From: Rhizobiales bacterium Ga0077537
GTDB lineage: Bacteria > Pseudomonadota > Alphaproteobacteria > Rhizobiales > Hyphomicrobiaceae
Length of the DNA: 64,000 nt
Reading direction: 5' to 3'
Assembly: GCA_001464955.1 (NCBI GenBank)
Contig: LNEM01000003.1
Coordinates: forward strand, 1-64,000
The position numbers were made by a program, and so were the translations under genes. Below, piece by piece: positions 52,615 to 61,310 of the stretch. How positions within the stretch are numbered: the first letter of the stretch is position 1; the number at the start of each line of letters is the position of its first letter. The notes beneath the pieces were generated by a model. That model was not told the DNA's origin and did no database searches. It worked only from the letters and a program-made list of their open reading frames with translations.

Positions 52615-52827
52615 TCAGCGCAAGAGCCCGTCGAGGATGAACCCCTTGTGGGGCTTCGGGGCCTCGCCTTCCTTCTTGCCCTGGCCCGAGTCGGCCGTCG
52701 CCGTCGTCTGGCTCTCGGCGACGGGTTTCTCGAGCGATCCACGCACGCCGCACCCTGCCAGACCGGCCGCGACGATGGCGGCGAGGAAGGTGGCGCGTGC
52801 GATCGTGCTCGGAGCAGCCGTCGTCAT
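52615..52827 (-). CDS. LptM-like small lipoprotein
   Basis: This 70-residue lipoprotein has a lipobox in AAGLAGC (Cys26), followed by GVRGSLEKP. The CGxxGxLxxP pattern resembles the short lipoproteins (LptM/YifL type) that assist LptD maturation and are usually encoded beside argH or lysA. The rest is charged and flexible, ending KPHKGFILDGLLR. It follows argH on the same strand after 95 bases. The functional assignment rests on the N-terminal pattern and context only. Confidence 0.65.
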   Translation of the reverse strand: MTTAAPSTIARATFLAAIVAAGLAGCGVRGSLEKPVAESQTTATADSGQGKKEGEAPKPHKGFILDGLLR

Positions 52828-52922
52828 TGCAAGTCTGCCTTCGCTGGCCCTTGGGCCGCTACCGTTCGCGGAACCCGAACGGAACGGCCCAATTGGGAGC
52901 GTCCGTCCTGACTCGCTGCACG

Positions 52923-54332
52923 TTAGCCCTTGGTTGCGGCCTTTTCCAGACGCTTGAGCCAGGCGCGGGCCATTTTCCGAACGTTCTGTGGCGCAGTTCC
53001 CCCATAGCTCGTCCGGCTGCGCACCGAGGCATCGACCGAAAGCACGTCATAGACAGCCTTCGTGATGCGTGGCTCGATGGCCTGCATGGTCTCGAGCGGC
53101 AGGGCTTCGAGACGTTCGCCGCGGGTCTCCGCGAGCCGCACGATGGACCCCGTGACGTGGTGAGCCTCGCGGAACGGCAGTTTCAGGGTGCGAACGAGCC
53201 AGTCGGCGAGGTCCGTCGCGGTCGAGTACCCTGCGCCGGCGGCTGCCTTCATGGCGTCGGTTTCGGGCTCGATGTCCTCGATCATGCCGGTCATGGCGGC
53301 GATTGCGACCTGGAAATTGCGGAGCGCGTCGAAGGTCTGCTCCTTGTCCTCCTGCATGTCCTTCGAGTAGGTCAGCGGCAGGCCCTTCATGACCATGAGC
53401 AGGCCCTGGAAGGCGCCCGCGATGCGGCCGACCTTGGCGCGGCAGAGCTCGGCTGCATCCGGGTTCCGCTTCTGGGGCATGATCGACGAGCCGGTCGTCC
53501 AGCGGTCCGTCAGGCGGATGAAGCCGAACTGCGGCGTCATCCAGATCACGATCTCCTCGGAGAGGCGCGACAGGTGCATCGCGGCAATCGAGCAGGCCGC
53601 CAGCGTCTCGAGCGCGAAGTCGCGGTCGGCGACGCCATCCAGCGAGTTGGCCGTCGGCCGGTCGAAGCCCAGCGCCTCCGCGGTCATCTGACGATCGATG
53701 GGGAACGACGTGCCTGCGAGGGCGGCCGAGCCGAGGGGGCACTCGTTGAGGCGGCGGCGGGCGTCGGCGAAGCGGCCACGGTCACGGGCGAGCATCTCGA
53801 CGTAAGCCAACAGGTGGTGGCCGAAGGTGACCGGCTGGGCGGGCTGGAGATGGGTGAAGCCCGGCATGATGACGTCGAAGTGGGTCTCGGCCTTGCGGGC
53901 CAGCGCCGTCTGGAGGCGCATCAGGGAGTGATCGATGGCGTCGATCGCGTCACGCACGTACATGCGGAAATCAAGGGCGACCTGATCGTTTCGCGAGCGG
54001 GCCGTATGAAGGCGGCCGCCGGCCGGGCCGATGAGATCCGTGAGGCGGCTTTCGACGTTCAGATGAATGTCCTCGAGCTTCGTCGAGAACGTGAACGTGC
54101 CGGCTTCGATCTCCGACTTGACCTGATCGAGGCCGCGCACGATGTCCCGGGCGTCCGTCTTGGTGATGATGCCTTGCGCCGCCAGCATCTCGGCATGCGC
54201 CTTGGAGCCGCGGATGTCCTGCGGCGCCATGACCTTGTCGAAGCCGATCGAGGCATTTATCTCGACCATCAACTCGGACGGTGACAATTCGAAACGGCCG
54301 CCCCACATCTTGTTCGATCGCTTGTCGGTCAC
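52923..54332 (-). CDS. argH: Argininosuccinate lyase
   Basis: The last enzyme of arginine synthesis, splitting argininosuccinate into arginine and fumarate. It has 469 residues in this reading. The NKMWGGRF start, HTARSRNDQ (109-117), the catalytic histidine in [10 protein letters not shown] (His161) and the family signature [12 protein letters not shown] (281-292) are all present. I chose GTG 54332 ([11 protein letters not shown]) because the alternative ATG at 54308 would remove residues normally present; the frame is open far upstream without homology. It is divergent from the TlpA-like gene with only 39 bases between starts. Confidence 0.95.
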   Translation of the reverse strand: MTDKRSNKMWGGRFELSPSELMVEINASIGFDKVMAPQDIRGSKAHAEMLAAQGIITKTDARDIVRGLDQVKSEIEAGTFTFSTKLEDIHLNVESRLTDLIGPAGGRLHTARSRNDQVALDFRMYVRDAIDAIDHSLMRLQTALARKAETHFDVIMPGFTHLQPAQPVTFGHHLLAYVEMLARDRGRFADARRRLNECPLGSAALAGTSFPIDRQMTAEALGFDRPTANSLDGVADRDFALETLAACSIAAMHLSRLSEEIVIWMTPQFGFIRLTDRWTTGSSIMPQKRNPDAAELCRAKVGRIAGAFQGLLMVMKGLPLTYSKDMQEDKEQTFDALRNFQVAIAAMTGMIEDIEPETDAMKAAAGAGYSTATDLADWLVRTLKLPFREAHHVTGSIVRLAETRGERLEALPLETMQAIEPRITKAVYDVLSVDASVRSRTSYGGTAPQNVRKMARAWLKRLEKAATKG

Positions 54333-54371
54333 GGAGTGGCCTCTTGGCTCAGATGAAGGACGAGGAACATC
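54333..54371. promoter_or_regulatory. Short divergent region between argH and the TlpA-like gene
   Basis: Only 39 bases separate the two start codons. The ribosome-binding site of the plus-strand gene (GGACGAGGAAC) occupies part of it. Promoters for one or both genes must therefore lie within the opposite coding sequence. Confidence 0.4.
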
Positions 54372-55046
54372 ATGCCGGAGCGCGAACGCAGCCCCCTCAA
54401 CGCCGCACGCAGCCTTTACGTCGCGACGGCGCTCGGTGCCGGGCTCGCGGGGTTCGGGGCGGTATACGTCATGGCCGGCGGACCTGACAACGCCTCTGGC
54501 GCACGTGTACGGGTCGCACAGGCTGCGACGCCCGCCGCGCTGCCGTCCGGGCCGGGTCAGAACGCCTTCAGCGTCGGCGAGATGGCGGCGTTCGTGTTCA
54601 GGAAGGAGCGTGAGGTCTTGCCGGAGCTTCCGTTCGTCGATGCCCAGGGCAAGACGCGGACGCTGAAGGACTGGCAGGGCAAGGTCGTCCTGCTCAATCT
54701 GTGGGCGACGTGGTGCGCGCCCTGCCGCAAGGAAATGCCGGGGCTCGACCGGCTTCAGGCGAAACTCGGTTCGGCGACGTTCGAGGTCGTGGCCGTCAGC
54801 GCGGACAGGACCGGCATTCCGGGAGCCCAGAAGTTCTTCGAGCAGATCAAGGTCGAGAGGCTCGGCGTCTATGCTGATCCGACGATCCGCATCCATTCCG
54901 GTCTGAGGGCCATCGGAATGCCCGCGACGCTGCTCATAGACGCCAAGGGGCGCGAGATCGGGCGGCTCGTCGGGCCGGCCGAGTGGGACACCCCTGAGGC
55001 GATCAAACTGATCGAGGCGGCCATCGCCGAGATCGGCCGGGGGTGA
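54372..55046 (+). CDS. TlpA-like thiol:disulphide oxidoreductase
   Basis: A 224-residue protein with an N-terminal membrane anchor (about 17-35) and a periplasmic thioredoxin fold. The active site is WCAPC (Cys115, Cys118) in [14 protein letters not shown], and [14 protein letters not shown] supplies the cis-proline. Such proteins keep apocytochrome or Cu(A) cysteines reduced. In many alphaproteobacteria a tlpA gene is divergent from argH, as here. The stop is three bases from the convergent ratA-type gene, leaving no room for a terminator. Confidence 0.9.
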   Translation: MPERERSPLNAARSLYVATALGAGLAGFGAVYVMAGGPDNASGARVRVAQAATPAALPSGPGQNAFSVGEMAAFVFRKEREVLPELPFVDAQGKTRTLKDWQGKVVLLNLWATWCAPCRKEMPGLDRLQAKLGSATFEVVAVSADRTGIPGAQKFFEQIKVERLGVYADPTIRIHSGLRAIGMPATLLIDAKGREIGRLVGPAEWDTPEAIKLIEAAIAEIGRG

Positions 55047-55049
55047 GCG

Positions 55050-55532
55050 TCAGGCCGTGGTGAGGGCAGTGCTTCCGGGCCGCCCCGTGCCGTAGACCTG
55101 GCGGGCGCGCTCCTCGAATGCGGTCACGCAGCGCCGGAAGGCCGTGTCGAACAGCGCGCCGACAAGCATCTGCAGCACCAGCGACTTGAATTCGTAGGCG
55201 ATGAAGAAGTGTACGGTCGTGGCGCCGCCGGGGGCCTCGACGAACTGCCAGCGATTCTCGAGCCGGCTGAATGGGCCATCCACGAACGCGACGTCCACCT
55301 TCATGGCCGGGCGGTCGAGGGTGACACGCGTGGTGATCGTCTCGCGGATCGCCTTGTAGCCGATGTCCATTGCCGCCACGAGGATCTCGCGGTCGCCCGA
55401 CCGCTGGCGCGTGCGAATGCGCATGCCCTCGCACATCGGGAAAAAGCGCGGATAGTTCTCGATGTCGGACACGAGGTCGAACATCTGCGAGGGGCTGTAG
55501 GGCAGGCGGCGGGTGGTCTCGAAGCTCGGCAT
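55050..55532 (-). CDS. RatA/COQ10-type START-domain protein
   Basis: This 160-residue protein contains the polyketide-cyclase/START fold: FETTRRLPYSPSQMFDLVSDIENYPRFFP at the N-terminus, PFSRLENRW in the middle and a C-terminal helix (LQMLVGALFDTAFRRCVTAFEERA). Mitochondrial COQ10 and bacterial homologues bind ubiquinone or its precursors; RatA of E. coli was described as a ribosome association inhibitor. In alphaproteobacteria the gene often follows lipA. Here a P-loop kinase gene separates them. The stop is three bases from the convergent tlpA-like stop. Confidence 0.88.
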   Translation of the reverse strand: MPSFETTRRLPYSPSQMFDLVSDIENYPRFFPMCEGMRIRTRQRSGDREILVAAMDIGYKAIRETITTRVTLDRPAMKVDVAFVDGPFSRLENRWQFVEAPGGATTVHFFIAYEFKSLVLQMLVGALFDTAFRRCVTAFEERARQVYGTGRPGSTALTTA

Positions 55533-55537
55533 GCCAG

Positions 55538-56104
55538 CTACTTAGACACGGAATCATGCGTCAGGGAGTCCGGCAGGCCTGCCACCAATTGGCGCATCTG
55601 GCGGCGTGTGCGAAGGGTCAGTCCCCGCGTGCAGCCCGGCAGGCCCGCCATCAACTTGCTGTCTTGCGCGCGCCGGGCCGGGTAGGTCCAGACCCAGTCA
55701 CGAAAGAACGCCGGGTCGAGCCGCTCCGGATTGCCCGGCCCGATATCGGGCCGCACCCGCCCATAAAAGCGCACCGTTCTGGCGAGCGCCTGCGGGAAGT
55801 AGACATGGCGCGGCAGATCGAGCCAGATCACGAGCTGCGCCCTCGGCAGCCTGAGATCCATCGAGGAGGGGTAACCGCCGTCCATCACCCAGGCGTTCCC
55901 CGCTGCCATTCCGGCGACGCGCGAACGCCATGCCACCGGTTCGGGCGCCGTCCAACCAGGCCCCCAGTATTCCCGATCGAGATGGACGACCGGCAGTCCG
56001 AGCCCTGAACCGATGCGGCTCGCGAGCCATGACTTGCCCGCCCCGCTCGGCCCGATCACGAGCATCCTCTGCGGAGAGCACGCTTCAGCGCCCGCGAGCG
56101 ACAC
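55538..56104 (-). CDS. Small P-loop kinase, adenylate-kinase-like (FlaR/topology-modulation type)
   Basis: A 188-residue nucleotide-binding protein with the Walker A GPSGAGKS at residues 18-25, the substrate motif [11 protein letters not shown] and [12 protein letters not shown] as the Walker B region. An arginine-rich lid (FYGRVRP) follows. It resembles the group annotated as DNA topology modulation proteins, whose real activity is unknown. The start overlaps the end of lipA by 20 bases and the stop is five bases from the ratA-type start, implying co-translation with both. Confidence 0.8.
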   Translation of the reverse strand: MSLAGAEACSPQRMLVIGPSGAGKSWLASRIGSGLGLPVVHLDREYWGPGWTAPEPVAWRSRVAGMAAGNAWVMDGGYPSSMDLRLPRAQLVIWLDLPRHVYFPQALARTVRFYGRVRPDIGPGNPERLDPAFFRDWVWTYPARRAQDSKLMAGLPGCTRGLTLRTRRQMRQLVAGLPDSLTHDSVSK

Positions 56105-57026
56105 GGGCCGCCTTCAGCCGCGCGAAATCGGCGTCGGCGTGATAACTCGACCGGGTCAGCGGGGTGGCCGACACGAGCAGGAAACCCTTGGCCAGCGCCA
56201 CCCGCTCGTAGGCCTTGAAGTCGTCGGGTGTGACGAAGGCCTTGACCTCGGCGTGCTTGCGGGTCGGTTGCAGGTACTGGCCGATGGTCAGGAAATCGAC
56301 GTCCGCCGAGCGCAGGTCGTCCATGAGTTGCAGCACCTCGTCCCGCGTCTCGCCCAGCCCGACCATGATCCCGGACTTGGTGAAGACGGTCGGGTCGAGT
56401 TCCTTGGCGCGCTGCAAGAGGCGCAGTGAATGGAAGTAGCGGGCTCCCGGCCGGATCCGCAGATAGAGCGCCGGTACGGTCTCGAGGTTGTGGTTGAACA
56501 CGTCGGGGCGGGCGGCGATCACCGTTTCGAGGGCGCCGTCCTTGCGGAGGAAATCGGGGGTCAGGATCTCGATGGTGGTCGTCGGGGCGGCGCGGCGGAT
56601 GGCGCCGATGACGGCCGCGAAGTGGGCCGCCCCGCCGTCCGCGAGGTCGTCGCGGTCGACCGACGTGATGACCACGTGGCCCAGCCCCAGCTTGGCCACG
56701 GCGTCGGCCACCGCCTGCGGCTCATGCGGATCGAGCGGCTTCGGCAGGCCGGTCGCGACATTGCAGAACGCACAGGCTCGGGTGCAGACGTCGCCCATGA
56801 TCATCATGGTGGCGTGGCGCTTGGTCCAGCACTCGCCGATGTTGGGGCAACCGGCCTCTTCGCAGACCGTGGTCAGGCCGTGCTCGCGGACGATGCGCCG
56901 GGTCTCGGCATAGCCGGCGCTTGTCGGGGCCTTGACCCTGATCCAGTCGGGCTTGCGCGGTACGGCGGTGTCGGGACGCGCCGCCTTTTCGGGATGGCGC
57001 GGCCGGGTGTCGATGACGTTGACCAT
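56085..57026 (-). CDS. lipA: Lipoyl synthase
   Basis: This 313-residue radical-SAM enzyme inserts two sulphurs into octanoyl-lipoyl domains, here of PdhB, PdhC and others. The auxiliary cluster cysteines are Cys55, Cys60 and Cys66 ([13 protein letters not shown]). The SAM cluster cysteines are Cys81, Cys85 and Cys88 (CTRACAFC). The C-terminal LTRSSYHAD carries the RSSY serine ligand. Its location within 10 kb of the pdh genes matches its role, but it is in a different transcript. The final 20 bases overlap the kinase gene. Confidence 0.95.
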   Translation of the reverse strand: MVNVIDTRPRHPEKAARPDTAVPRKPDWIRVKAPTSAGYAETRRIVREHGLTTVCEEAGCPNIGECWTKRHATMMIMGDVCTRACAFCNVATGLPKPLDPHEPQAVADAVAKLGLGHVVITSVDRDDLADGGAAHFAAVIGAIRRAAPTTTIEILTPDFLRKDGALETVIAARPDVFNHNLETVPALYLRIRPGARYFHSLRLLQRAKELDPTVFTKSGIMVGLGETRDEVLQLMDDLRSADVDFLTIGQYLQPTRKHAEVKAFVTPDDFKAYERVALAKGFLLVSATPLTRSSYHADADFARLKAARVARGR

Positions 57027-57081
57027 CTGCGATATCTAGCCCAGTCCGCCGCCGCCGCCAATGCCCGCGGCCGAGCGGCTC

Positions 57082-57339
57082 TCAGCCCGCGATGATTCGC
57101 GCGACGATGATCACGGCTATGGCGCCGATCGCGCCCTGCGCCACGGCATTCGCCATTGGGTGGCCGAGGTTCACGCGGATCTTGGCGGCATCCAGCATCC
57201 AGCCGCCGACAACGCCGCCGATGATGCCGGCCACGATGTAGCCGACGAGCCCCCATCGCGGACTTCCGACGACAAAGCTCGCCAGCCAGCCGGAGAGGGC
57301 CCCAATGACCAGCATGATGAGCAGTTCGCGCTTTTCCAT
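57082..57339 (-). CDS. GlsB/YeaQ/YmgE-family small membrane protein
   Basis: This 85-residue protein has three hydrophobic helices rich in glycine: MLVIGALSGWLASFVVG, GLVGYIVAGIIGGVVGGWML and a C-terminal AIGAIAVIIVARIIAG. That is the transglycosylase-associated (Transgly_assoc) layout. Members are stress-induced inner-membrane proteins of unresolved function. It is a single gene between lipA and the YHS-domain gene, with 55-base and 115-base gaps. Confidence 0.85.
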   Translation of the reverse strand: MEKRELLIMLVIGALSGWLASFVVGSPRWGLVGYIVAGIIGGVVGGWMLDAAKIRVNLGHPMANAVAQGAIGAIAVIIVARIIAG

Positions 57340-57454
57340 GGCCGTCCTCGTCGGGTCTGCCGTCCTATCGACGCAGAGTGCCTAGCACTCCCCCGGCTGC
57401 ATCTCCACCCGGACCGGCATTGCCGTCACGCGCGGCTGTGGACGATCCACTGGC

Positions 57455-57931
57455 TCAGTCGAGCACCTTGGGCCAGTTCGCCTCGCCACGCCGGATGAGG
57501 TTCTCCTGGTCACGCACCCAGGTGGTCTGCACCGGCTGATTGAGGTTCAGGTAGAGCTTGCCGTTCGTCACCGTGAAGTGGCGCGGGTCGCCGGGGGCCG
57601 TCGAGCCATACGCCACGGCGAAGGCACAATAACCGCCGAACTGGGGCGCGTAGCGGGCGGGGTTCTGGACGAAGAGATCGCGATTGGCCGCGGTCGCGAA
57701 CCGCCATTCGGCACCCTTCCAGGCTACCCGGTAGGTCGGGGTGCCGGGCAGCGCCTTGCCTTCGGTGTGGTAGCCCACCGTATCGAAGCCGCCGATCGCG
57801 AGATCAGTGCCGTGGGTATCCTTCCCGGACTGGTGGATCTCCGGGCGCTGGGCGAGCGCGGGATCGGTGAGGGTACCGATGGCCATCGCCAGAAGGGCCA
57901 GGGCCAGGAGACGGACAGTGAGACGGCTCAT
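57455..57931 (-). CDS. Secreted YHS-domain protein
   Basis: This 158-residue protein has a signal peptide (about 1-27, ending DPALA) and a YHS domain. It contains LAIGGFDTVGYHTEGKALPG, EWRFATAANRDLFVQNPARYAPQ and GGYCAFAVAYG. The YHS fold is often metal-binding; the tyrosine, histidine and cysteine of the mature domain are present. Such proteins are periplasmic or exported and of unknown function. The ATG at 57931 gives a clean signal peptide; an upstream in-frame start adds 15 arginine-rich residues. Confidence 0.82.
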   Translation of the reverse strand: MSRLTVRLLALALLAMAIGTLTDPALAQRPEIHQSGKDTHGTDLAIGGFDTVGYHTEGKALPGTPTYRVAWKGAEWRFATAANRDLFVQNPARYAPQFGGYCAFAVAYGSTAPGDPRHFTVTNGKLYLNLNQPVQTTWVRDQENLIRRGEANWPKVLD

Positions 57932-58082
57932 TGCGTTCGTCCTCGTGGGGCCGGATCGCGTTCGACTTAGGCGCACGCCAGATCGCGCTCAAGGCCACTC
58001 ACGAGCTTCCTACCGTGACGCCACGGCCGACCACAACTCCGTGATCGCCGCAACCCCCGCAGCTGCCCCCGAAATCCACCGA

Positions 58083-58649
58083 TCAGTCGCGTGTGCGGCC
58101 CTGCATGCCCTGTGGCCCCCGCGCGATGGCCGCGATTCCCGTGCGCGACACCTCGATCAGGCCCAGGTCCTTCATGATCGCGACGAACTGGTCGATCTTG
58201 GCGGTTCGGCCGGTCAGTTCGAAGACGAAGTGCTCGATGGACGCGTCAATCACGCTGGCGCGGAAAATCTCGGCGAGGCGCAGCGCCTCGATCCGTTTCT
58301 CCCCCTTGCCGGCAACCTTGATCAGCGCCAGTTCGCGCTCGAGCGGCTCGCCCTCGACAGTCAGATCCATGACGCGGTGGACGGGTACCATGCGCTCGAG
58401 CTGGTTCTTGATCTGATCCAGCACCATCGGTGTGCCCTTGGTCACGATCGTGAACCGCGAGAGATGCTTCTCGTGCTCGGTCTCCGAGACCGTGAGGCTC
58501 TCGATGTTGTAGCCGCGACCGGAAAACAGCCCGGCGATGCGGGACAGGACGCCCGGCTCGTTGTCCACGAGGATCGAGAGCGTATGCCGGACCAGATCCT
58601 CGCGCTTCTCCTCGATGAAGTACGCCGAGCCGGTGCCTTTTTGCGACAT
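58083..58649 (-). CDS. ilvN: Acetolactate synthase small subunit
   Basis: This 188-residue regulatory subunit carries an N-terminal ACT domain (LSILVDNEPGVLSRIAGLFSGRGYNIE) that binds branched-chain amino acids for feedback inhibition. A C-terminal ACT-like ALS domain (residues about 95-175) follows. It should associate with IlvB, encoded 2.7 kb away on the same strand. In most relatives ilvB and ilvN are adjacent. Here a GST gene and an opposite-strand gene pair separate them. GTAAGGA-like sequence precedes the ATG; a separate promoter is likely. Confidence 0.95.
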   Translation of the reverse strand: MSQKGTGSAYFIEEKREDLVRHTLSILVDNEPGVLSRIAGLFSGRGYNIESLTVSETEHEKHLSRFTIVTKGTPMVLDQIKNQLERMVPVHRVMDLTVEGEPLERELALIKVAGKGEKRIEALRLAEIFRASVIDASIEHFVFELTGRTAKIDQFVAIMKDLGLIEVSRTGIAAIARGPQGMQGRTRD

Positions 58650-58685
58650 GATACGGTCCTTACCTGGGTTGCGCCCCTCGGGGGC

Positions 58686-59375
58686 TCAGATGACGATCGT
58701 CGGGGTGTGGAAGGTTTCGGCCGTCTGCCAGCCGGCCTCGTAGTGCGTCAGGCCCCAGGGCTCGGCGAGCGCGGCGTCGCGCCACTTCTGGAAGGCGGGG
58801 AGCGCCAAAACGGCGTCGACGTAGGCCCGGGTCTGGGGTGCGAGGCGGATCTGGTAGGTGTCGAGACGGGTGACGAGGGGCGCGTACATGGCATCGGCCG
58901 CGGTGAAGGCGCCATAGAGAAAGTCGCCGCCGGAGCCGAAGCGCCGGCGGGCGTCCGAGACGAGGCCTTCGAAGCGACGCACGTTGTCCTCGACGTCCGA
59001 GCCGAGGTCACGGGGATGGAAGCGCTTCCCGAGGTTCATGGGGCAGGCACTGCGCAAGGCCTGGAAGCCGGCGTGCATCTCTGAAGCTGTGGCGCGGGCG
59101 TGGGCCCTGACCACCCGGTCCGCGGGCCAGACGGCCTTCTGCGGATAGGCCTCGGCGAGGTACTCGACGATCGCGATGCTCTCCCAGATCCGCACATCCC
59201 CGTCGACGAGGCAGGGAACCTTGCCGGTCGGGGCGATGTCGAGCATGCGGGCCCGGCTGTCCGGGAGGTACATGGGGATGACGGTCTCGTCGAAGGGCAT
59301 CGAGAACGTCGTCATGAGGAGCCACGGACGCAGGGACCAGGACGAGTAGAGCTTGTTGGCGATGTAGAGGTGCAT
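58686..59375 (-). CDS. Glutathione S-transferase family protein
   Basis: A 229-residue protein with a thioredoxin-like N-terminal domain (LYIANKLYSSWSLRPWLLM; the serine after LY is the likely catalytic residue; GKVPCLVDGD carries the cis-proline) and an all-helical C-terminal domain (about 85-229). The YSSWSLRPW and WESIAIVEYLAE segments are typical of a GST subgroup in alphaproteobacteria. It starts 36 bases upstream of ilvN on the same strand and is divergent from the YgiB-like lipoprotein gene. The substrate is unknown. Confidence 0.88.
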   Translation of the reverse strand: MHLYIANKLYSSWSLRPWLLMTTFSMPFDETVIPMYLPDSRARMLDIAPTGKVPCLVDGDVRIWESIAIVEYLAEAYPQKAVWPADRVVRAHARATASEMHAGFQALRSACPMNLGKRFHPRDLGSDVEDNVRRFEGLVSDARRRFGSGGDFLYGAFTAADAMYAPLVTRLDTYQIRLAPQTRAYVDAVLALPAFQKWRDAALAEPWGLTHYEAGWQTAETFHTPTIVI

Positions 59376-59497
59376 GTGGGTCCTCGTTCCAGTGGTACGC
59401 GACGGGGGTCCGTCAGGATGCGGATGTTCCTTGTTTAACCGAAACGGAACTCTCGCCGCTTATCGTGGAATGGTGTGTTGGCGGGAGTGTGCGTACC

Positions 59498-60064
59498 ATG
59501 AAGAGATCGCGGCACGTTGCGTTGCTGGGCGTCGGCGTCAGTGCCTTGATGCTTTCGGCCTGCGAGGACCCGAACGAGGTGGTCCCGGTCAAGGCCTACG
59601 AGAGCGTCGCGGCGTGCATGGCCGACGGCAACGACAGGAGCACGTGCGGCGCCGCTCTCGCCGAGGCCGAGAACGCCTACGACGCGGCTTATCCGAAGTA
59701 CGACGCCAAGGGCGACTGCGAAGCCAATGCCGGCGCCGGGAAGTGCGAACTCGACTATCCGAACAGCCGGGACGGTAGCTGGCGGCCACTGATGACGGGT
59801 TTCCTGCTTGGCATGGCCGCCTCTTCGCGGACGCCGGCGCAGCCACTGGTGGCCAATGCGGCGAGTTCCACCGGCCGGGCAACCGTCGGTGGTTATCCGA
59901 TCACGTCCCGGGGCGTGAATGCGGCGGTCCCCCGCCAGGTGGCGTCGGCGCCGCTTGCCAGCCAGGTCTCCAAGGGCCACACGCAGGCCCGCGGTGGCTT
60001 CGGCAGCACGGCCAGTGTCGTTGCGTCGAGTGGCTCCGGCGGCAAAGCCTCGGCTGGGGGTTGA
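59498..60064 (+). CDS. DUF1190 (YgiB-like) lipoprotein
   Basis: A 188-residue lipoprotein with its lipobox in LMLSAC (Cys22). A cysteine-containing domain follows: AACMADGNDRSTCGAALAEA, DCEANAGAGKCELDYP and WRPLMTGFLLGMA. A flexible Ser/Ala/Gly-rich tail (about 115-188) closes it. This matches E. coli YgiB, encoded beside ygiC as here. The start at 59498 gives the signal peptide; the open frame runs back to 59465. It is divergent from the GST gene and six bases upstream of the glutathionylspermidine-synthase-like gene. Confidence 0.82.
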   Translation: MKRSRHVALLGVGVSALMLSACEDPNEVVPVKAYESVAACMADGNDRSTCGAALAEAENAYDAAYPKYDAKGDCEANAGAGKCELDYPNSRDGSWRPLMTGFLLGMAASSRTPAQPLVANAASSTGRATVGGYPITSRGVNAAVPRQVASAPLASQVSKGHTQARGGFGSTASVVASSGSGGKASAGG

Positions 60065-60070
60065 CCGGCC

Positions 60071-61246
60071 ATGCGGCGTCAGCCCAGCGTGCCTCGCGCC
60101 GACTGGCGCCAGACGGCCGAATCGCACGGCTTTGCGTTTCATTCGCCCGGCGGCACCGTCTACTGGGACGAGAGCCACTTCTACGATTTCAGCCTGACCG
60201 AGATCGAAGTCGGGCTCGAAGCACCAGCCGCTGAACTCGACGGAATGTGCCTCGAGATCGTCAGGCGCGCGGTCAAGGACGGCGAGACGCTCGGCAAGCT
60301 CGGCATCCCTGAGCCGTTCTGGGACTACGTCGCGCGAAGCTGGAACCGGAACGAACCAGCACTCTACGGGCGCATGGATTTTGCGTTCGATGGCGCCGGA
60401 CCGGCCAAGCTCTACGAGTACAACGCCGATACGCCGACCTCGCTCTACGAGGCTTCGGTGTTCCAGTGGATCTGGCTCGAGCAGATGCGGGCCGCGGGCC
60501 GGTTGGCGCCAGCCGCCGATCAGTTCAATTCGCTCCACGAGAAGCTCGTCCAGCGGTTCGCCGCGCTCGGCATGACAGGGGCCCTGCATCTGACGGCCGC
60601 GGGACAGAGCCTCGAGGACATGGGCACCATCGACTACCTGGCGGATTGCGCCCGTCAGGCCGGCCTCGCGACCCACGTTCTCGGCATCGAGACGATCGGG
60701 GTCGACAACCGCGGCCGGTTCACGGACGGCGACGACCACGTCATCGGCGCGCTGTTCAAGCTCTATCCGTGGGAGTGGCTGCTCGGCGAAGACTTCGCGC
60801 GTCACATTCCCGGTTCGGGGTGCCGCTTCGTCGAGCCGGCGTGGAAGACCATCCTCTCCAACAAGGGGCTGATGGCGCTCCTGTGGGACGCCTTTCCCGG
60901 CCACCCCAATCTGCTTCCCGCGTATTTCGAAGGCGACTCGCACGCTGCCGAACTCGGCGATCGCTACGTGAGGAAGCCGCTTCTCTCCCGGGAGGGGGCG
61001 AACGTCGAGATCGTGCTGCCGACGCGGCCCGGTGCGCTGGCGAAACGTGCCGCCTCGCCCGGACCCTACGGCGCGGAAGGCCACATCCTGCAAGCCTGGC
61101 ATCCGCTTCCCCGGTTTCAAGGTCGTCGTCCCGTCTGCGGCGTATGGCTGGTGGGCGGTGAGGCGGTCGGCCTCGGCATGCGGGAGGGCGACGGGGATGT
61201 GACCACGGACGCCGCCCGCTTCGTTCCGCACGCGATCACGCATTGA
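60071..61246 (+). CDS. Glutathionylspermidine synthase-like ATP-grasp protein (YgiC/YjfC)
   Basis: This 391-residue protein shares the ATP-grasp amide ligase fold with the synthetase half of glutathionylspermidine synthase. Hallmarks are GRMDFAFDG, LYEYNADTPTSLYEASV, a KLYPWEWL motif, EPAWKTILSNKGLMALLW and YVRKPLLSREGANVEI. It lacks the amidase half. Homologues YgiC and YjfC do not make glutathionylspermidine in the tested cases, and their product is unknown. It forms a two-gene unit with the DUF1190 lipoprotein and ends in a bidirectional terminator shared with ilvB. Confidence 0.9.
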   Translation: MRRQPSVPRADWRQTAESHGFAFHSPGGTVYWDESHFYDFSLTEIEVGLEAPAAELDGMCLEIVRRAVKDGETLGKLGIPEPFWDYVARSWNRNEPALYGRMDFAFDGAGPAKLYEYNADTPTSLYEASVFQWIWLEQMRAAGRLAPAADQFNSLHEKLVQRFAALGMTGALHLTAAGQSLEDMGTIDYLADCARQAGLATHVLGIETIGVDNRGRFTDGDDHVIGALFKLYPWEWLLGEDFARHIPGSGCRFVEPAWKTILSNKGLMALLWDAFPGHPNLLPAYFEGDSHAAELGDRYVRKPLLSREGANVEIVLPTRPGALAKRAASPGPYGAEGHILQAWHPLPRFQGRRPVCGVWLVGGEAVGLGMREGDGDVTTDAARFVPHAITH

Positions 61247-61265
61247 TCCGCTCGGAGATGCTTCG

Positions 61266-61310
61266 GCCGCCTGCCGGCGCGTTCCTTTGAGCGCGCCGGC
61301 GACAGGCGGC
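61266..61310. terminator. Bidirectional terminator between the YgiC-like gene and ilvB
   Basis: GCCGCCTGCCGGCGCG (61266-61281) pairs with CGCGCCGG (61292-61299) and CAGGCGGC (61303-61310), leaving a three-base bulge and a short loop. The two genes converge here; the right arm touches the ilvB stop. No long T-run is present on either strand. Confidence 0.6.

Noticed and set aside
52797-54284. A 495-codon open frame opposite argH
   Set aside because: argH is complete with its signature [12 protein letters not shown]; the antisense frame has no recognisable domain.
59435-61243. A 602-codon open frame opposite the ygiB/ygiC-like pair
   Set aside because: Both plus-strand genes carry clear family motifs and the antisense product does not.
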